NCBI RefSeq assembly: GCF_036381655.1 | Contig: NZ_DASVCJ010000059.1 | Span: 45,612-109,611 of the forward strand | Length of the DNA stretch: 64,000 nt | Direction of reading: 5' to 3' | Source of the DNA: Ferrovibrio sp036381655 | Lineage (GTDB): Bacteria; Pseudomonadota; Alphaproteobacteria; Ferrovibrionales; Ferrovibrionaceae | Shown here: piece by piece, positions 15,529-23,617 of the stretch | How positions within the stretch are numbered: position 1 is the first letter of the stretch | Layout of the letters: each line of letters starts with the position of its first letter | Made by a program: the position numbers and the translations under genes | Notes under the pieces: model-generated | Told to the model about the DNA's origin: nothing | The model's input: only the letters and a program-made list of their open reading frames with translations | The model's database searches: none

Positions 15529-16896
15529 TCACAGCAGACCATAGGCCTTGGCGAACAGTTCCACCGGATGCTCGGCCCTGGCCGGCAGGGTGAAGCCGTC
15601 CTTGTCCTTGCCTTCGCGTTCCATGCCCTGGCGGATATGCATCGCCGCCAGCGGGCATTCCGAGGCGATATGCGCCTTGTTCTCCTTCACGGCGCTGCGC
15701 GCGACCGGCTTGCCGACCTTCATGCCGACCTCGAAGAAGTCCTTGCGCACGCCCCAGGAGCCGCCATGGCCGGAGCAGCGCTCGATCACGGCAAGTGCGC
15801 CGCCCTTCTCCAGCCCGGGGATCAGGCGCATCATCTCGGTGGCCTTCGCGCCCATATTCTGCGCCCGCGCATGGCAGGCCAGATGCAGCGTCACGCCGCC
15901 GGCCAGCGGCTTGAGCCCCGGCGCCAGGCCGTGCTTCTTGGCGATCTCGACGATGTATTCCGAGATGTCGAAGGTCGCCTGGCTGAGCTTCTTCACATTC
16001 TCGTCGTCCGGCAGGATCAGCGGCCATTCGAATTTCAGCATCAGCGCGCAGGACGGCACCAGCGCGACGACGTCGTAGCCCTGATCGATCAGCGGCGCGT
16101 AGAAGGCGGCGACGGCCCTGGCTTTGGCGGCGACGTCGTCGAGCGCGCCCTGCTCCAGCCGCGGCATGCCGCAGCAGCCGGGATAGTCGACGCGCAGTTC
16201 GACGCCGTTATGGGCGAGGATCTTCTGCGCGGCGGCGCCGATATCGGGATTGTTGTAGTTGACGAAGCAGGTGGCGTAGATCGCCGCCTTGCGCCCGGCC
16301 GCATGGGCCGGCGCCGCCGTGTTGACCGCCGGCGCGTCGCTTTTGGCGCGGGCGACGAAGGTCTTGGCGTGGAATTTCGGCAGCTCGGCATCGCGATGGA
16401 CGTCGGCGACCGCTTCCATCAGGCCGCGCGTCAGCCCGTTGCCGCGCCGGCTCGCCCAGTTCACCACCGGCGCGGCCAGGCCGGCCAGCTTGCCGTTGCG
16501 GTCGGTCCGGCTGAGCTGGTCGCCGGCGACATCCTTGCGCCCCGCTTTGCGCTCGGCCGCGCGGTAGCGCAGCATCAGATGCGGGAAATCGAGATTGAAC
16601 TCGTGCGGCGGCACATAGGGGCACTTGGTCATGTAGCACAAGTCGCAGAGCGTGCAGGCATCGACGACCGGCTTGAAATCCTTCGACGCGACCTCGTCCA
16701 GCTCGCCGCTCGGCGAGGCGTCGATCAGGTCGAACAGCCGCGGGAAGCTGTCGCACAGATTGAAGCAGCGGCGGCAGCCATGGCAGATGTCGAAGACACG
16801 CCGCATCTCGGCATCGATCTTCTCCATGTCGTAGAAGTCGGGATTCTGCCAGTCCAACGGATGGCGGGTGGGCGCCTCAAGGCTGCCTTCGCGCAT
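15529..16896 (-). CDS. HdrD/GlpC-type (Fe-S)-binding oxidoreductase subunit
   Basis: A 455-residue protein. Two 4Fe-4S motifs are visible: cysteines 38, 41, 44 and 48 (CHGCRRCFNLC) and 81, 84, 87 and 92 (CTLCDLCYMTKC). A CCG domain follows with YPGCCGMPRLEQG, and a second, diverged copy where the expected CCG reads ERCSGHGGSWG. This layout is that of heterodisulfide-reductase-related and glycerol-3-phosphate/glycolate dehydrogenase iron-sulfur subunits. Lying between rubrerythrin and DUF3501, it is a plausible electron donor to rubrerythrin, which here lacks a rubredoxin domain. That is inference. Confidence 0.9.
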   Translation of the reverse strand: MREGSLEAPTRHPLDWQNPDFYDMEKIDAEMRRVFDICHGCRRCFNLCDSFPRLFDLIDASPSGELDEVASKDFKPVVDACTLCDLCYMTKCPYVPPHEFNLDFPHLMLRYRAAERKAGRKDVAGDQLSRTDRNGKLAGLAAPVVNWASRRGNGLTRGLMEAVADVHRDAELPKFHAKTFVARAKSDAPAVNTAAPAHAAGRKAAIYATCFVNYNNPDIGAAAQKILAHNGVELRVDYPGCCGMPRLEQGALDDVAAKARAVAAFYAPLIDQGYDVVALVPSCALMLKFEWPLILPDDENVKKLSQATFDISEYIVEIAKKHGLAPGLKPLAGGVTLHLACHARAQNMGAKATEMMRLIPGLEKGGALAVIERCSGHGGSWGVRKDFFEVGMKVGKPVARSAVKENKAHIASECPLAAMHIRQGMEREGKDKDGFTLPARAEHPVELFAKAYGLL

Positions 16897-17012
16897 GGTC
16901 TTCCCCAGATGCGGCGGAATGGAATGAAATACTGCAATACGGCGCGCGCAAACCGCGCATCATCATCCGGGAGGCGCGGGCCTCCCGGATGTCGCATCAT
17001 CTGCGGCGCGGC

Positions 17013-17432
17013 TCAGCCGAGCGTGTCGAGGGCCTTCTGGAAGCGGCCGGCATGGCTCTTCTCGGCCTTGGCCAAGGTCTCGAACCACTCGGCGATTTCC
17101 TCGAAGCCTTCCTCGCGGGCGGTCTTGGCCATGCCCGGATACATGTCGGTATATTCGTGGGTCTCGCCCGCGATCGCCGCCTTCAGGTTCTTGGCGGTCT
17201 CGCCGATCGGCTCGCCGGTGGCCGGATCACCGACCTCGGCGAGGAATTCCAGATGGCCATGGGCATGGCCGGTCTCGCCTTCCGCGGTCGAGCGGAACAC
17301 GGCGGCGACGTCGTTATAGCCTTCCACGTCGGCCTTCTGGGCGAAGTAGAGATAGCGGCGGTTGGCCTGGCTCTCGCCGGCGAAAGCTTCCTTCAGGTTG
17401 GCATGGGTCTTGGTGTTCTTCAAAGCAGGCAT
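17013..17432 (-). CDS. Rubrerythrin (di-iron domain only)
   Basis: A 139-residue four-helix di-iron protein. Likely ligands are E20, E53 with H56 (EGETGHAHGH), E90, and E124 with H127 (AEKSH). The C-terminal rubredoxin domain of classical rubrerythrin is absent, so electrons must come from another protein. Rubrerythrins reduce hydrogen peroxide. A strong AAGGAGG precedes the ATG. It is the first gene of the three-gene unit with the HdrD-like and DUF3501 genes, and an Irr-type box sits about 165 bp upstream. Confidence 0.93.
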   Translation of the reverse strand: MPALKNTKTHANLKEAFAGESQANRRYLYFAQKADVEGYNDVAAVFRSTAEGETGHAHGHLEFLAEVGDPATGEPIGETAKNLKAAIAGETHEYTDMYPGMAKTAREEGFEEIAEWFETLAKAEKSHAGRFQKALDTLG

Positions 17433-17459
17433 GGCTGGTCCTCCTTAATTCCTTCCCAG

Positions 17460-17498
17460 GCCGCGCGCCTGTCCCGGACGACCGGGACCCCGCGCGGC
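17460..17498 (-). promoter_or_regulatory. Stem-loop in the rubrerythrin leader
   Basis: Two nested inverted repeats lie 28-66 bp before the rubrerythrin ATG: an outer pair GCCGCGCG/CGCGCGGC and an inner pair GTCCCGG/CCGGGAC around a 4-nt loop. There is no T-run on either side, so it does not look like a simple terminator. It may stabilise or regulate the transcript; no known riboswitch is recognised. Confidence 0.45.
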
Positions 17499-17595
17499 AC
17501 GTCCCGCGACCGGCACCGCAAACCAAATGGGGGGCAGCGGGACAGAGATTCGGGACCGGCGGATTATGAACCCGCCCCGCATGGTGTCAAGATTT

Positions 17596-17612
17596 TTTGG
17601 AATTATTCTAAA
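17596..17612. promoter_or_regulatory. Irr box (ICE-type) upstream of the rubrerythrin operon
   Basis: TTTGGAATTATTCTAAA matches the Irr/ICE palindrome TTTAGAA-N3-TTCTAAA at 13 of 14 defined positions. It lies in the gap between irr (ending at 17669 on the same strand) and the rubrerythrin start at 17432, inside a markedly AT-rich segment. Irr binds such boxes when heme or iron is low, so iron-linked control of the rubrerythrin unit is the simplest reading. Confidence 0.65.
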
Positions 17613-17668
17613 ATACTGCTGGCTCGCTACGATCCCGCTCCGCGGCGGGCCGGCCCGCGCAGGTTGTT

Positions 17669-18088
17669 TCAGTCGTGCAGGCGGACGACCACATCGACCC
17701 GGGCGATGCGGGCGCCGTCGGGCGCCTCGGGCAGCCGGGCCACCGCCACCTCGGCCTCGGGGATGTCGCGCAATTCCCCGGTCTTCTCGTAATAGAAGTG
17801 GTGATGCGGCGCCAAATTCGTATCGAAGTAGCCCTTGCCGCCATCCACCGTGACCATGCGCAGCAGGCCGGCGGCGGTGAACTGGTGCAGGCAGTTATAG
17901 ACGGTGGCCAGCGACAGGCGGGCGCCGCGCTCGGCAGCCTCGTTGAACAGGCTTTCCGCGGTGACATGGCGGTCGCCCTGGCCGAACAGGATTTCGGCCA
18001 GAATCAGGCGCTGCCGCGTCGTGCGGAGGCCGGCGGCGTGCAATTGCTCGGCGACGGCCTGGAACCGGGGCTCGATCACTTTACCCAT
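17669..18088 (-). CDS. irr: Fur-family iron response regulator Irr
   Basis: A 139-residue Fur-superfamily protein. The ATG at 18088 gives MGKVIEPRFQAVAEQLHAAG; an open extension upstream is judged non-coding. The winged helix contains LRTTRQRLILAEILFG and LSLATVYNCLHQF, and the heme/metal region has HHHFYYEKTGELRDIP (three His at 95-97), characteristic of Irr. The cysteine-containing heme regulatory motif of Bradyrhizobium Irr is absent, as in many relatives. It diverges from fabA-fabB-fabI, a conserved neighbourhood in alphaproteobacteria. Confidence 0.92.
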   Translation of the reverse strand: MGKVIEPRFQAVAEQLHAAGLRTTRQRLILAEILFGQGDRHVTAESLFNEAAERGARLSLATVYNCLHQFTAAGLLRMVTVDGGKGYFDTNLAPHHHFYYEKTGELRDIPEAEVAVARLPEAPDGARIARVDVVVRLHD

Positions 18089-18091
18089 ATT

Positions 18092-18117
18092 GTCCGATAT
18101 ATAGCACCTGATCGGAC
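18092..18117. promoter_or_regulatory. Inverted repeat immediately upstream of irr
   Basis: GTCCGAT and ATCGGAC form a perfect 7-bp inverted repeat with a 12-bp AT-containing spacer, ending four bases from the irr start codon. A related GGTCCGAA occurs at 18205. It could be an operator or a leader hairpin covering the ribosome site. The 224-bp irr-fabA gap otherwise shows no clear Irr box. Confidence 0.4.
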
Positions 18118-18311
18118 CGACAAATAGCAGGTTTGTAACAAAGTGCAACGAAACTGTTGCGACCGGGCCGTGGATCACTACATTGTGCCCGGAAGACGGA
18201 GATTGGTCCGAAATCAAGGGGCCCCAGGAATATTCCGGGAGTGCAGGGGCTGATTGCAAATCAAGGGCTGCCGTCATTCCTGGCGCAACATCGGGGTTGA
18301 GGGTTCCGCAC

Positions 18312-18842
18312 GTGGAACGGAAGTCGAGTTACACTTACGAAGATCTGCTGGCTTGCGCGCATGGCAAGCTGTTCGGCGAGGGCAATGCCCGCCTGCCGCT
18401 GCCGCCCATGCTGATGCTCGACCGGATTCTCAAGATCGCCGATCAGGGCGGCAAATACGGCAAGGGCGAGATCGAAGCCGAGCTCGACATCAAGCCCAAC
18501 CTGTGGTTCTTCCCCTGCCATTTCGAAAGCGATCCGGTGATGCCGGGCTGCCTCGGCCTGGACGCCATGTGGCAGCTGGTCGGCTTCTTCCTCGGCTGGA
18601 TGAAGGCGCCGGGCCGCGGCCGCGCGCTCAGCGTCGGCGAGGTCAAGTTCTCCGACATGGTCACGCCGAAGGCGAAGAAGATCACCTTCCATATCGACAT
18701 CAAGAAGGTGCTGATGCGCAAATTCGGCATCGCGGTCGCCGACGGCACCATGTTCATCGATGGCAAACCGGCCTATGAATGCAAGGACATGCGGGTCGGC
18801 GTATTCCCCGACGGCATGGCCCCCGCCGGAGCAGGAGCCTGA
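18312..18842 (+). CDS. fabA: 3-hydroxyacyl-[ACP] dehydratase/isomerase FabA
   Basis: A 176-residue protein starting at GTG (18312), chosen by length and alignment: no ATG is available near the expected N-terminus (VERKSSYTYEDLLACAHG). FabA dehydrates 3-hydroxydecanoyl-ACP and isomerises the product to the cis-3 form, the branch to unsaturated fatty acids. The active-site segment WFFPCHFESDPVMPGCLGLD places His70 and Asp84 exactly where E. coli has them. It is followed 5 bp later by fabB, the partner that elongates the cis product. Confidence 0.95.
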   Translation: MERKSSYTYEDLLACAHGKLFGEGNARLPLPPMLMLDRILKIADQGGKYGKGEIEAELDIKPNLWFFPCHFESDPVMPGCLGLDAMWQLVGFFLGWMKAPGRGRALSVGEVKFSDMVTPKAKKITFHIDIKKVLMRKFGIAVADGTMFIDGKPAYECKDMRVGVFPDGMAPAGAGA

Positions 18843-18847
18843 GCAAT

Positions 18848-20086
18848 ATGCGTCGTGTCGTCGTCACCGGCCTCGGTATCACCTCTTCCATCGGCAACAA
18901 CGCGGACGAGGTTGCAGACAGCCTGAAGGCCGGACGCTCCGGCATCGTCTTCGCCGAGGATTACGCCAGGCTCGGCTTCCGCTGCCAGGTGCACGGCACG
19001 GTGAAGATCGACCTCGATGCGGCGATCGACCGCCGCCAGCGGCGCTTCATGGGCGACGGCGCGGCCTATGCCTATCTGGCGATGGAGCAGGCGATCGCCG
19101 ATTCCGGCCTGGACGGGAACGACGTCGTCAACGAGCGCACCGGGCTGATCGTCGGCTCCGGCGGCGCCTCGACCCGCAACCTGGTGCAGGCCGCCGACAT
19201 CACCCGCGAGAAGGGCCCCAAGAAGATCGGCCCCTTCATGGTGCCGCGCGTGATGTCCTCGACCTGCTCGGCGGTGCTGTCCACCGCCTTCAAGATCAAG
19301 GGCGTCAACTATTCGATCTCGTCGGCCTGCGCCACCTCGGCGCATTGCATCGGCAATGCCGCCGAACTGATCCAGATGGGCAAGCAGGACGTCGTCTTCG
19401 CCGGCGGCGGCGAGGAACTGGACTGGACCTTGAGCGTGCTGTTCGACGCCATGCCGGCGATGAGCTCGGCCTTCAACGCCACGCCGGAAAAGGCCTCGCG
19501 CCCCTACGACCGGGACCGCGACGGCTTCGTGATCGCCGGCGGCGGCGGCATCCTCGTGCTGGAAGAGCTCGAACATGCCAAGGCGCGCGGCGCCAAAATC
19601 TATGCCGAGTTGGTCGGCTACGGCGCCACCTCGGACGGCTACGACATGGTCGCCCCCTCGGGCGAGGGCGGCGCGCGCTGCATGAAGCTGGCGCTGAACG
19701 ATGCCGGGCGGCTGGCGCCGGGCCACAACGCGCCGATCGACTACATCAACACGCACGGCACCTCGACGCCGGCCGGCGACATCACCGAGCTGAACGCGAT
19801 CAGGGAGGTGTTCGGCGAGGAACTGCCGGCGATCAGCTCGACCAAGTCGCTGACCGGCCATTCGCTCGGCGCCGCCGGCGTGCACGAGGCGATCTATTCG
19901 CTGCTGATGATGCGCGACGGCTTCCTCGCCGCGTCGGCCAATATCGACAACCTCGATCCCGGCGCCGAAGGCTTTCCGATCGTCCGCGCACGCAAGGACA
20001 ATGTGACGCTGAACCGCGTGATGTCGAATTCCTTCGGTTTCGGCGGCACCAACGCCACCTTGATCTTCCAGCGCTACGACGCCTAG
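18848..20086 (+). CDS. fabB: 3-oxoacyl-[ACP] synthase I FabB
   Basis: A 412-residue condensing enzyme starting MRRVVVTGLGITSSIGNN. The catalytic triad is visible: Cys161 in SSACATSAHC, His303 in NTHGTSTPAGD and His338 in TGHSLGAAGVHEA. FabB elongates cis-3-decenoyl-ACP, which is required for unsaturated fatty acids. Its placement right after fabA and before fabI is a standard alphaproteobacterial arrangement. The gene is intact. Confidence 0.96.
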   Translation: MRRVVVTGLGITSSIGNNADEVADSLKAGRSGIVFAEDYARLGFRCQVHGTVKIDLDAAIDRRQRRFMGDGAAYAYLAMEQAIADSGLDGNDVVNERTGLIVGSGGASTRNLVQAADITREKGPKKIGPFMVPRVMSSTCSAVLSTAFKIKGVNYSISSACATSAHCIGNAAELIQMGKQDVVFAGGGEELDWTLSVLFDAMPAMSSAFNATPEKASRPYDRDRDGFVIAGGGGILVLEELEHAKARGAKIYAELVGYGATSDGYDMVAPSGEGGARCMKLALNDAGRLAPGHNAPIDYINTHGTSTPAGDITELNAIREVFGEELPAISSTKSLTGHSLGAAGVHEAIYSLLMMRDGFLAASANIDNLDPGAEGFPIVRARKDNVTLNRVMSNSFGFGGTNATLIFQRYDA

Positions 20087-20162
20087 CCGCAGTCGGGCCA
20101 GCTTTTTCCGAACTCCGTCAGACCCGTTACGAACCCGAACCCATTTCTTCCGGACTCCGATT

Positions 20163-20999
20163 ATGACCAATACGCATGCGTTGATGCAGGGCAAGCGCGG
20201 CCTGATCATGGGCGTCGCCAACGATCATTCGATTGCCTGGGGCATCGCGCGCACGCTCGCCGCCCATGGCGCCGACCTTGCCTTCACCTATCAGGGACTC
20301 GGCTTCGACCGCCGCGTGCGGCCGCTGGCCGAAAGCGTCAATGCGAAGGCCGTCGTGCCCTGCGACGTCGAGGACGAGACCAGCATGCATGCCGCCTTCG
20401 ATGCGGTCGGCAAGGCCTTCGGCGGCAGCTTCGATTTCGTCGTCCATGCGATCGCCTATTCCGACAAGGAAGAGCTCAAGGGCCGCTATCTGAACACGAC
20501 CAAGAGCAACTTCGCCCGCTCGCTGTCGATCTCCTGCTATTCCTTCACCGAGGTGGCGCGGCTCGCCATGCCCTATATGAAGGATGGCGGATCGCTGGTG
20601 ACGCTCACCTACGAAGGCTCGACGCGGGTGATGCCGAACTACAACGTCATGGGCGTCGCCAAGGCCGCGCTGGAGGCCAGCGTGCGCTATCTCGCCGTCG
20701 ATCTCGGCCCGCAGAATATCCGCGTCAACGCCATCTCGCCCGGCCCGATGCGGACTTTGGCCGGCTCGGCGATCGGCTCGGCGCGCGCCACCTTCAAGTT
20801 CACCGCGACCCATGCGCCGCTGCGCCGCAACGCCACGCTGGACGAGGTCGGCGGCGCCGCGCTATTCCTGCTCTCCGATTGCGGCTCGGGCGTCACCGGC
20901 GAGGTGATCCATGTCGATAGCGGCTTCCATGTGCTCGGCATGCCCAACCCGGCCGACCTCAACGGCGGCGGGAATGGCAACGGCAACGGCGAAGGCTGA
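20163..20999 (+). CDS. fabI: Enoyl-[ACP] reductase (NADH) FabI
   Basis: A 278-residue short-chain-dehydrogenase-type enoyl reductase. The N-terminal GLIMGVANDHSIAWGIARTL is diagnostic. The catalytic Tyr160 and Lys167 are spaced by six residues (YNVMGVAK), matching Tyr156/Lys163 of E. coli FabI. It completes each elongation cycle of fatty-acid synthesis. The C-terminus ends in a Gly/Asn repeat (GGGNGNGNGEG), an unusual low-complexity tail encoded by GGCAAC-type repeats. It follows fabB by 76 bp and probably shares its transcript. Confidence 0.95.
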   Translation: MTNTHALMQGKRGLIMGVANDHSIAWGIARTLAAHGADLAFTYQGLGFDRRVRPLAESVNAKAVVPCDVEDETSMHAAFDAVGKAFGGSFDFVVHAIAYSDKEELKGRYLNTTKSNFARSLSISCYSFTEVARLAMPYMKDGGSLVTLTYEGSTRVMPNYNVMGVAKAALEASVRYLAVDLGPQNIRVNAISPGPMRTLAGSAIGSARATFKFTATHAPLRRNATLDEVGGAALFLLSDCGSGVTGEVIHVDSGFHVLGMPNPADLNGGGNGNGNGEG

Positions 21000-21021
21000 C
21001 CGCGCTCTCTTTCATAAAAAT

Positions 21022-21117
21022 TCGTCATGCCTGGCGCGTCAGCGCCGAGCATCCATCCCGACCCTCCGCACAGCCGAACCGCCGCATGGACCCTCGCGCT
21101 GCGCGCAAGGGTGACGA
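21022..21117. repeat. Dispersed intergenic repeat, copy 3
   Basis: Opens TCGTCATGCCTGGCGCGTCA and closes GCAAGGGTGACGA, again with complementary TCGTCA/TGACGA ends. It lies just after fabI. The inner blocks GAGCATCCATCCC, ACCCTCCGC and CCGCATGGACCCTCG are shared with copy 2 (read on its minus strand) and partly with copy 5. Confidence 0.65.
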
Positions 21118-21132
21118 TTTTTGATTTTGAAA

Positions 21133-21158
21133 TTCGTCATGCCTGGCGGGGCAGCGCC
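21133..21158. repeat. Half copy of the dispersed repeat overlapping the 3' end of the aminotransferase gene
   Basis: The segment at 21133-21158 matches 21021-21046, the opening of copy 3, at 24 of 26 positions. It covers the last residues and the stop codon of the minus-strand aminotransferase, so the repeat supplies the end of that gene (LPRQA then TGA). Confidence 0.65.
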
Positions 21159-22300
21159 GCCTGCAGCACGGCGAAGAAGCGTTCGACATCCTGATCGGTG
21201 TTATAGACATGCGGCGTGACGCGCATCGACTTGCCGCGCACCGAGACGTAAACCCTCTCGGCGGCGAGCCTGGCCGGCAGATCCGCCGGCACGGCGGCGG
21301 CAAAGCGCAGGCCGAGGAAATGCCCGGCGCGTTTCGCCGGCGGCGCGCTGTCCAGGCCCAGCTCGGCCTTCGCGCGCGCGGCGATGTCGAGATTGCGCGC
21401 GGCCAGCGTCGCCTGGATGTTTTCCACGCCCCAGTCGAGCAGCGTCTGCAAGGCCGCCTTGGCGGCCGGCGCAAGCGCGAAGTTGCTGCGCTCGCCGACA
21501 TCGAAGCGCCGCGCGCCGGGCTGGTATTCGCCCTGGTAATCGACCAGGCCGGCGAAATTCTCCGACGCCTTGCGCGCGATCCAGTTCTGCTCGAGCGGCA
21601 TGGCCTGCTGCCAGCGCTTCGCCACATAGAGATAGCCGTACGAATACGGCCCCATCAGCCATTTATAGCCGCCGGCGACGAGGAAATCGGGATCGATCGC
21701 GGCCGCGTCGAAGGGCAGCGCGCCGAGCGATTGCGTCGCGTCGACGCAGAGCGCGGCGCCGACGGCATTGCAGGCGGCGCGGATGGCGGCGAGATCGAGC
21801 AGCCCGCCATCGGTCCAGTGGCAATGCGGCAGGGCGACGATGGCGGTGCGGCTGTCGATGCGCGCCAGCACGGCCGAGGTCCAGTCGTCGTCGGACGGCC
21901 GCGGCACGCTGACATGCGCCGCATCGGCCGCGCGTGCCGCTTCCATCCAGGGATAGACGTTGGAGGGAAACTGCTCGGCCAGCGTCAGCACGCTCTGCCC
22001 GGCCCGCAGCGGCAGGGCATGAACGGCGACGGCCATGCCGTAGGAGGCGGCCGGGATGAGGGCGATATCCTCGGCGCCGGCATTGATCAGCCGGGCGAAC
22101 AGCGCCCGCACCGCTTCCGACTCGGTGAAGAAATCCTGCGGCAGGACCTGCCAGGGCTGCGCCTTGCGCCGCAGGCCGGCCTCGCCGGCGGCCACCGCCG
22201 CGCGGCTGAGCGGCGACATATAGGCGCAGTTCAGATAGGCGACGTCGTCCGGGATGTCGAACAGCGCGCGCTGGCTGGGAAGGAGTTTCGGTGCGGCCAT
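21137..22300 (-). CDS. Class V aminotransferase-fold PLP enzyme
   Basis: A 387-residue cysteine-desulfurase-like/kynureninase-like protein. The PLP lysine is in VAGGYKWLMGPYSYGYLY, preceded by the cofactor-binding CVDATQSLGALPFD. The substrate-discharging cysteine and loop of true NifS/SufS proteins are not evident, so an aminotransferase or lyase role is more likely. It begins MAAPKLLPSQRALFDIP. The C-terminus lies in a copy of the dispersed repeat. No operon partner is clear; the exact reaction is unknown. Confidence 0.85.
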   Translation of the reverse strand: MAAPKLLPSQRALFDIPDDVAYLNCAYMSPLSRAAVAAGEAGLRRKAQPWQVLPQDFFTESEAVRALFARLINAGAEDIALIPAASYGMAVAVHALPLRAGQSVLTLAEQFPSNVYPWMEAARAADAAHVSVPRPSDDDWTSAVLARIDSRTAIVALPHCHWTDGGLLDLAAIRAACNAVGAALCVDATQSLGALPFDAAAIDPDFLVAGGYKWLMGPYSYGYLYVAKRWQQAMPLEQNWIARKASENFAGLVDYQGEYQPGARRFDVGERSNFALAPAAKAALQTLLDWGVENIQATLAARNLDIAARAKAELGLDSAPPAKRAGHFLGLRFAAAVPADLPARLAAERVYVSVRGKSMRVTPHVYNTDQDVERFFAVLQAALPRQA

Positions 22301-22381
22301 CCCCGCAAGCTTAGCGGCGGCGGCCGGCGATGACAGCCTTTCGAATGGACCGGGACAATTTTCCGCTGCCGGGATCGATCG

Positions 22382-22564
22382 CTACAGCCGCGCCGCGAGG
22401 TCGCGGATGGCGTTACGGCAGGCATCGGCGGTGCGTTCCAGATAGGCGCGCGCGTCGGGCTTGAGATCGTCTTGCTGCAATTGTTCGTTGATCGACGCGA
22501 GAATAGCGCGCAGATGCCGAATACGGCCCGGCATATCCTTTTCCCCCTCAGGCGAATCACTCAT
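22382..22564 (-). CDS. Small helical protein of unknown function
   Basis: At most 60 residues, starting either at 22564 (MSDSPEGEKDM) or, with a purine-rich leader GAGGGGGAAAAGGAT just before it, at 22534 (50 residues). The sequence is charged and heptad-like (HLRAILASINEQLQQDD, then AYLERTADACRNAIRDL), suggesting a short helical hairpin or coiled coil. A TTAACC half-site lies upstream near 22592. No family is recognised. Confidence 0.5.
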   Translation of the reverse strand: MSDSPEGEKDMPGRIRHLRAILASINEQLQQDDLKPDARAYLERTADACRNAIRDLAARL

Positions 22565-22671
22565 GGCGGGGTGGAGCTTGCAGGCGGTTTGGTTAACAAA
22601 ATCTGAGGCGCCAAACCGCGAAATTTTCCGGCGGCCGGTAACGACCGGGGACAGCCGGCGGCGGCCCGGCG

Positions 22672-23049
22672 TCAAGCCGCGCCGGCCAGACCTTCGCCGC
22701 GGCCCTCGCCCCTGCCCTGGCCCCGGCCCTGACCACTGCCCTGGCCGCTTCTCCCTCGGCGGCGTCGCAAGGCTGCCTCGGCCTGCGCGCGGGCGACGAA
22801 ATCGTCGATCAGGCGCAGCAGCCCGGGCGCGATGGGATCATGCCCGCGCAGGATCAGCGCCAGGGCCGGGCGCGGCAGATTGCAGCGCAGCGCCAGCAGG
22901 TCGAAGCCGATCTCATGCGCGCGGCAGGCCGCCAGCACCAGCGGCTGCACATCGCGGGCGAAAAAGATCTTGCCCCCCGACGCGATGGTCGGCAGGCCAT
23001 GGGCGCGCTGCCCGGCGCGGCGGAAAAACTGACAGGCGAGATGGTTCAC
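22672..23049 (-). CDS. Uncharacterised protein with a Gly/Arg/Gln repeat tail
   Basis: Read as 125 residues from a GTG at 23049, which has an AGGAG Shine-Dalgarno at good spacing; a longer reading lacks one. The core VNHLACQFFRRAGQRAHGLP to LLRLIDDFVARAQAEAALRR looks globular and helical. It ends in low-complexity GQGRGQGRGEGRGEG encoded by hexanucleotide-like repeats. No known domain is recognised. Just upstream, 23130-23167 carries three near-copies of a 13-mer (CTGCCGCGAAGCC). Confidence 0.5.
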   Translation of the reverse strand: MNHLACQFFRRAGQRAHGLPTIASGGKIFFARDVQPLVLAACRAHEIGFDLLALRCNLPRPALALILRGHDPIAPGLLRLIDDFVARAQAEAALRRRRGRSGQGSGQGRGQGRGEGRGEGLAGAA

Positions 23050-23221
23050 AAGGCGGCTCCTGTGGGGCGCGGCGACCGGCAGCGACGCTAGCCGAACGGG
23101 GCGGCGCCGGTTGTGATCCGGGCGTGACCCTGCCGCGAAGCCCTGCCGCAAAGCCCGCCCCGAAGCCCTGGGGCAGGTGGCGTTTTGCAGTCCGGGTGTT
23201 CAGGCGCCGGTAAGATGCCGG

Positions 23222-23521
23222 TCAGACGCTGAGATCGGCGTTGCGGCCCATGCCGCGCGGCCGCGCGCCAGCCCGGCCGGTCTTGGCGTCGGTGGCGGCG
23301 GCGCCGGAATCGGCGTCCTTGTCGCGGCGCTTCTTGGCCTTGTCGGAGCCGCCGGAATTGCCGCTGGCGCTGGTCGCCATGGCGGTCTCGGTCCGCACCG
23401 GCACCGCCGTCACGGCGGCGGCGGCCTGCGCGGCGCTGGGCGCCTGCTGGGCCAGGCCCTGCGCCGGGTTGGCGGCCTGCGGCTGCGGCAGGACGGTGAC
23501 CGGTGGGATGAACAAGCTCAT
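23222..23521 (-). CDS. Small low-complexity protein of unknown function
   Basis: A 99-residue frame beginning MSLFIPPVTVLPQPQAANPA, rich in Ala, Pro, Gly and Ser, with a basic centre (SDKAKKRRDKDADSG). It resembles intrinsically disordered short proteins seen in alphaproteobacteria. The start lies in an AT-rich promoter-like region shared with the divergent gene at 23618. No domain, signal peptide or membrane helix is evident. Confidence 0.45.
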   Translation of the reverse strand: MSLFIPPVTVLPQPQAANPAQGLAQQAPSAAQAAAAVTAVPVRTETAMATSASGNSGGSDKAKKRRDKDADSGAAATDAKTGRAGARPRGMGRNADLSV

Positions 23522-23617
23522 ATTTTACATGTAGTGACGTTGGAAAGGCTTGACAACCTCTTATTTTTCCGTCGCAGGTAGCATCGAATCCGTTTCTCTC
23601 GCTCCTGGAGGCGTCCC

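Noticed and set aside
22672..22760. CRISPR or array-like structure in the GQGRGQG-coding stretch
   Set aside because: The repeats are short coding hexanucleotides without spacers.
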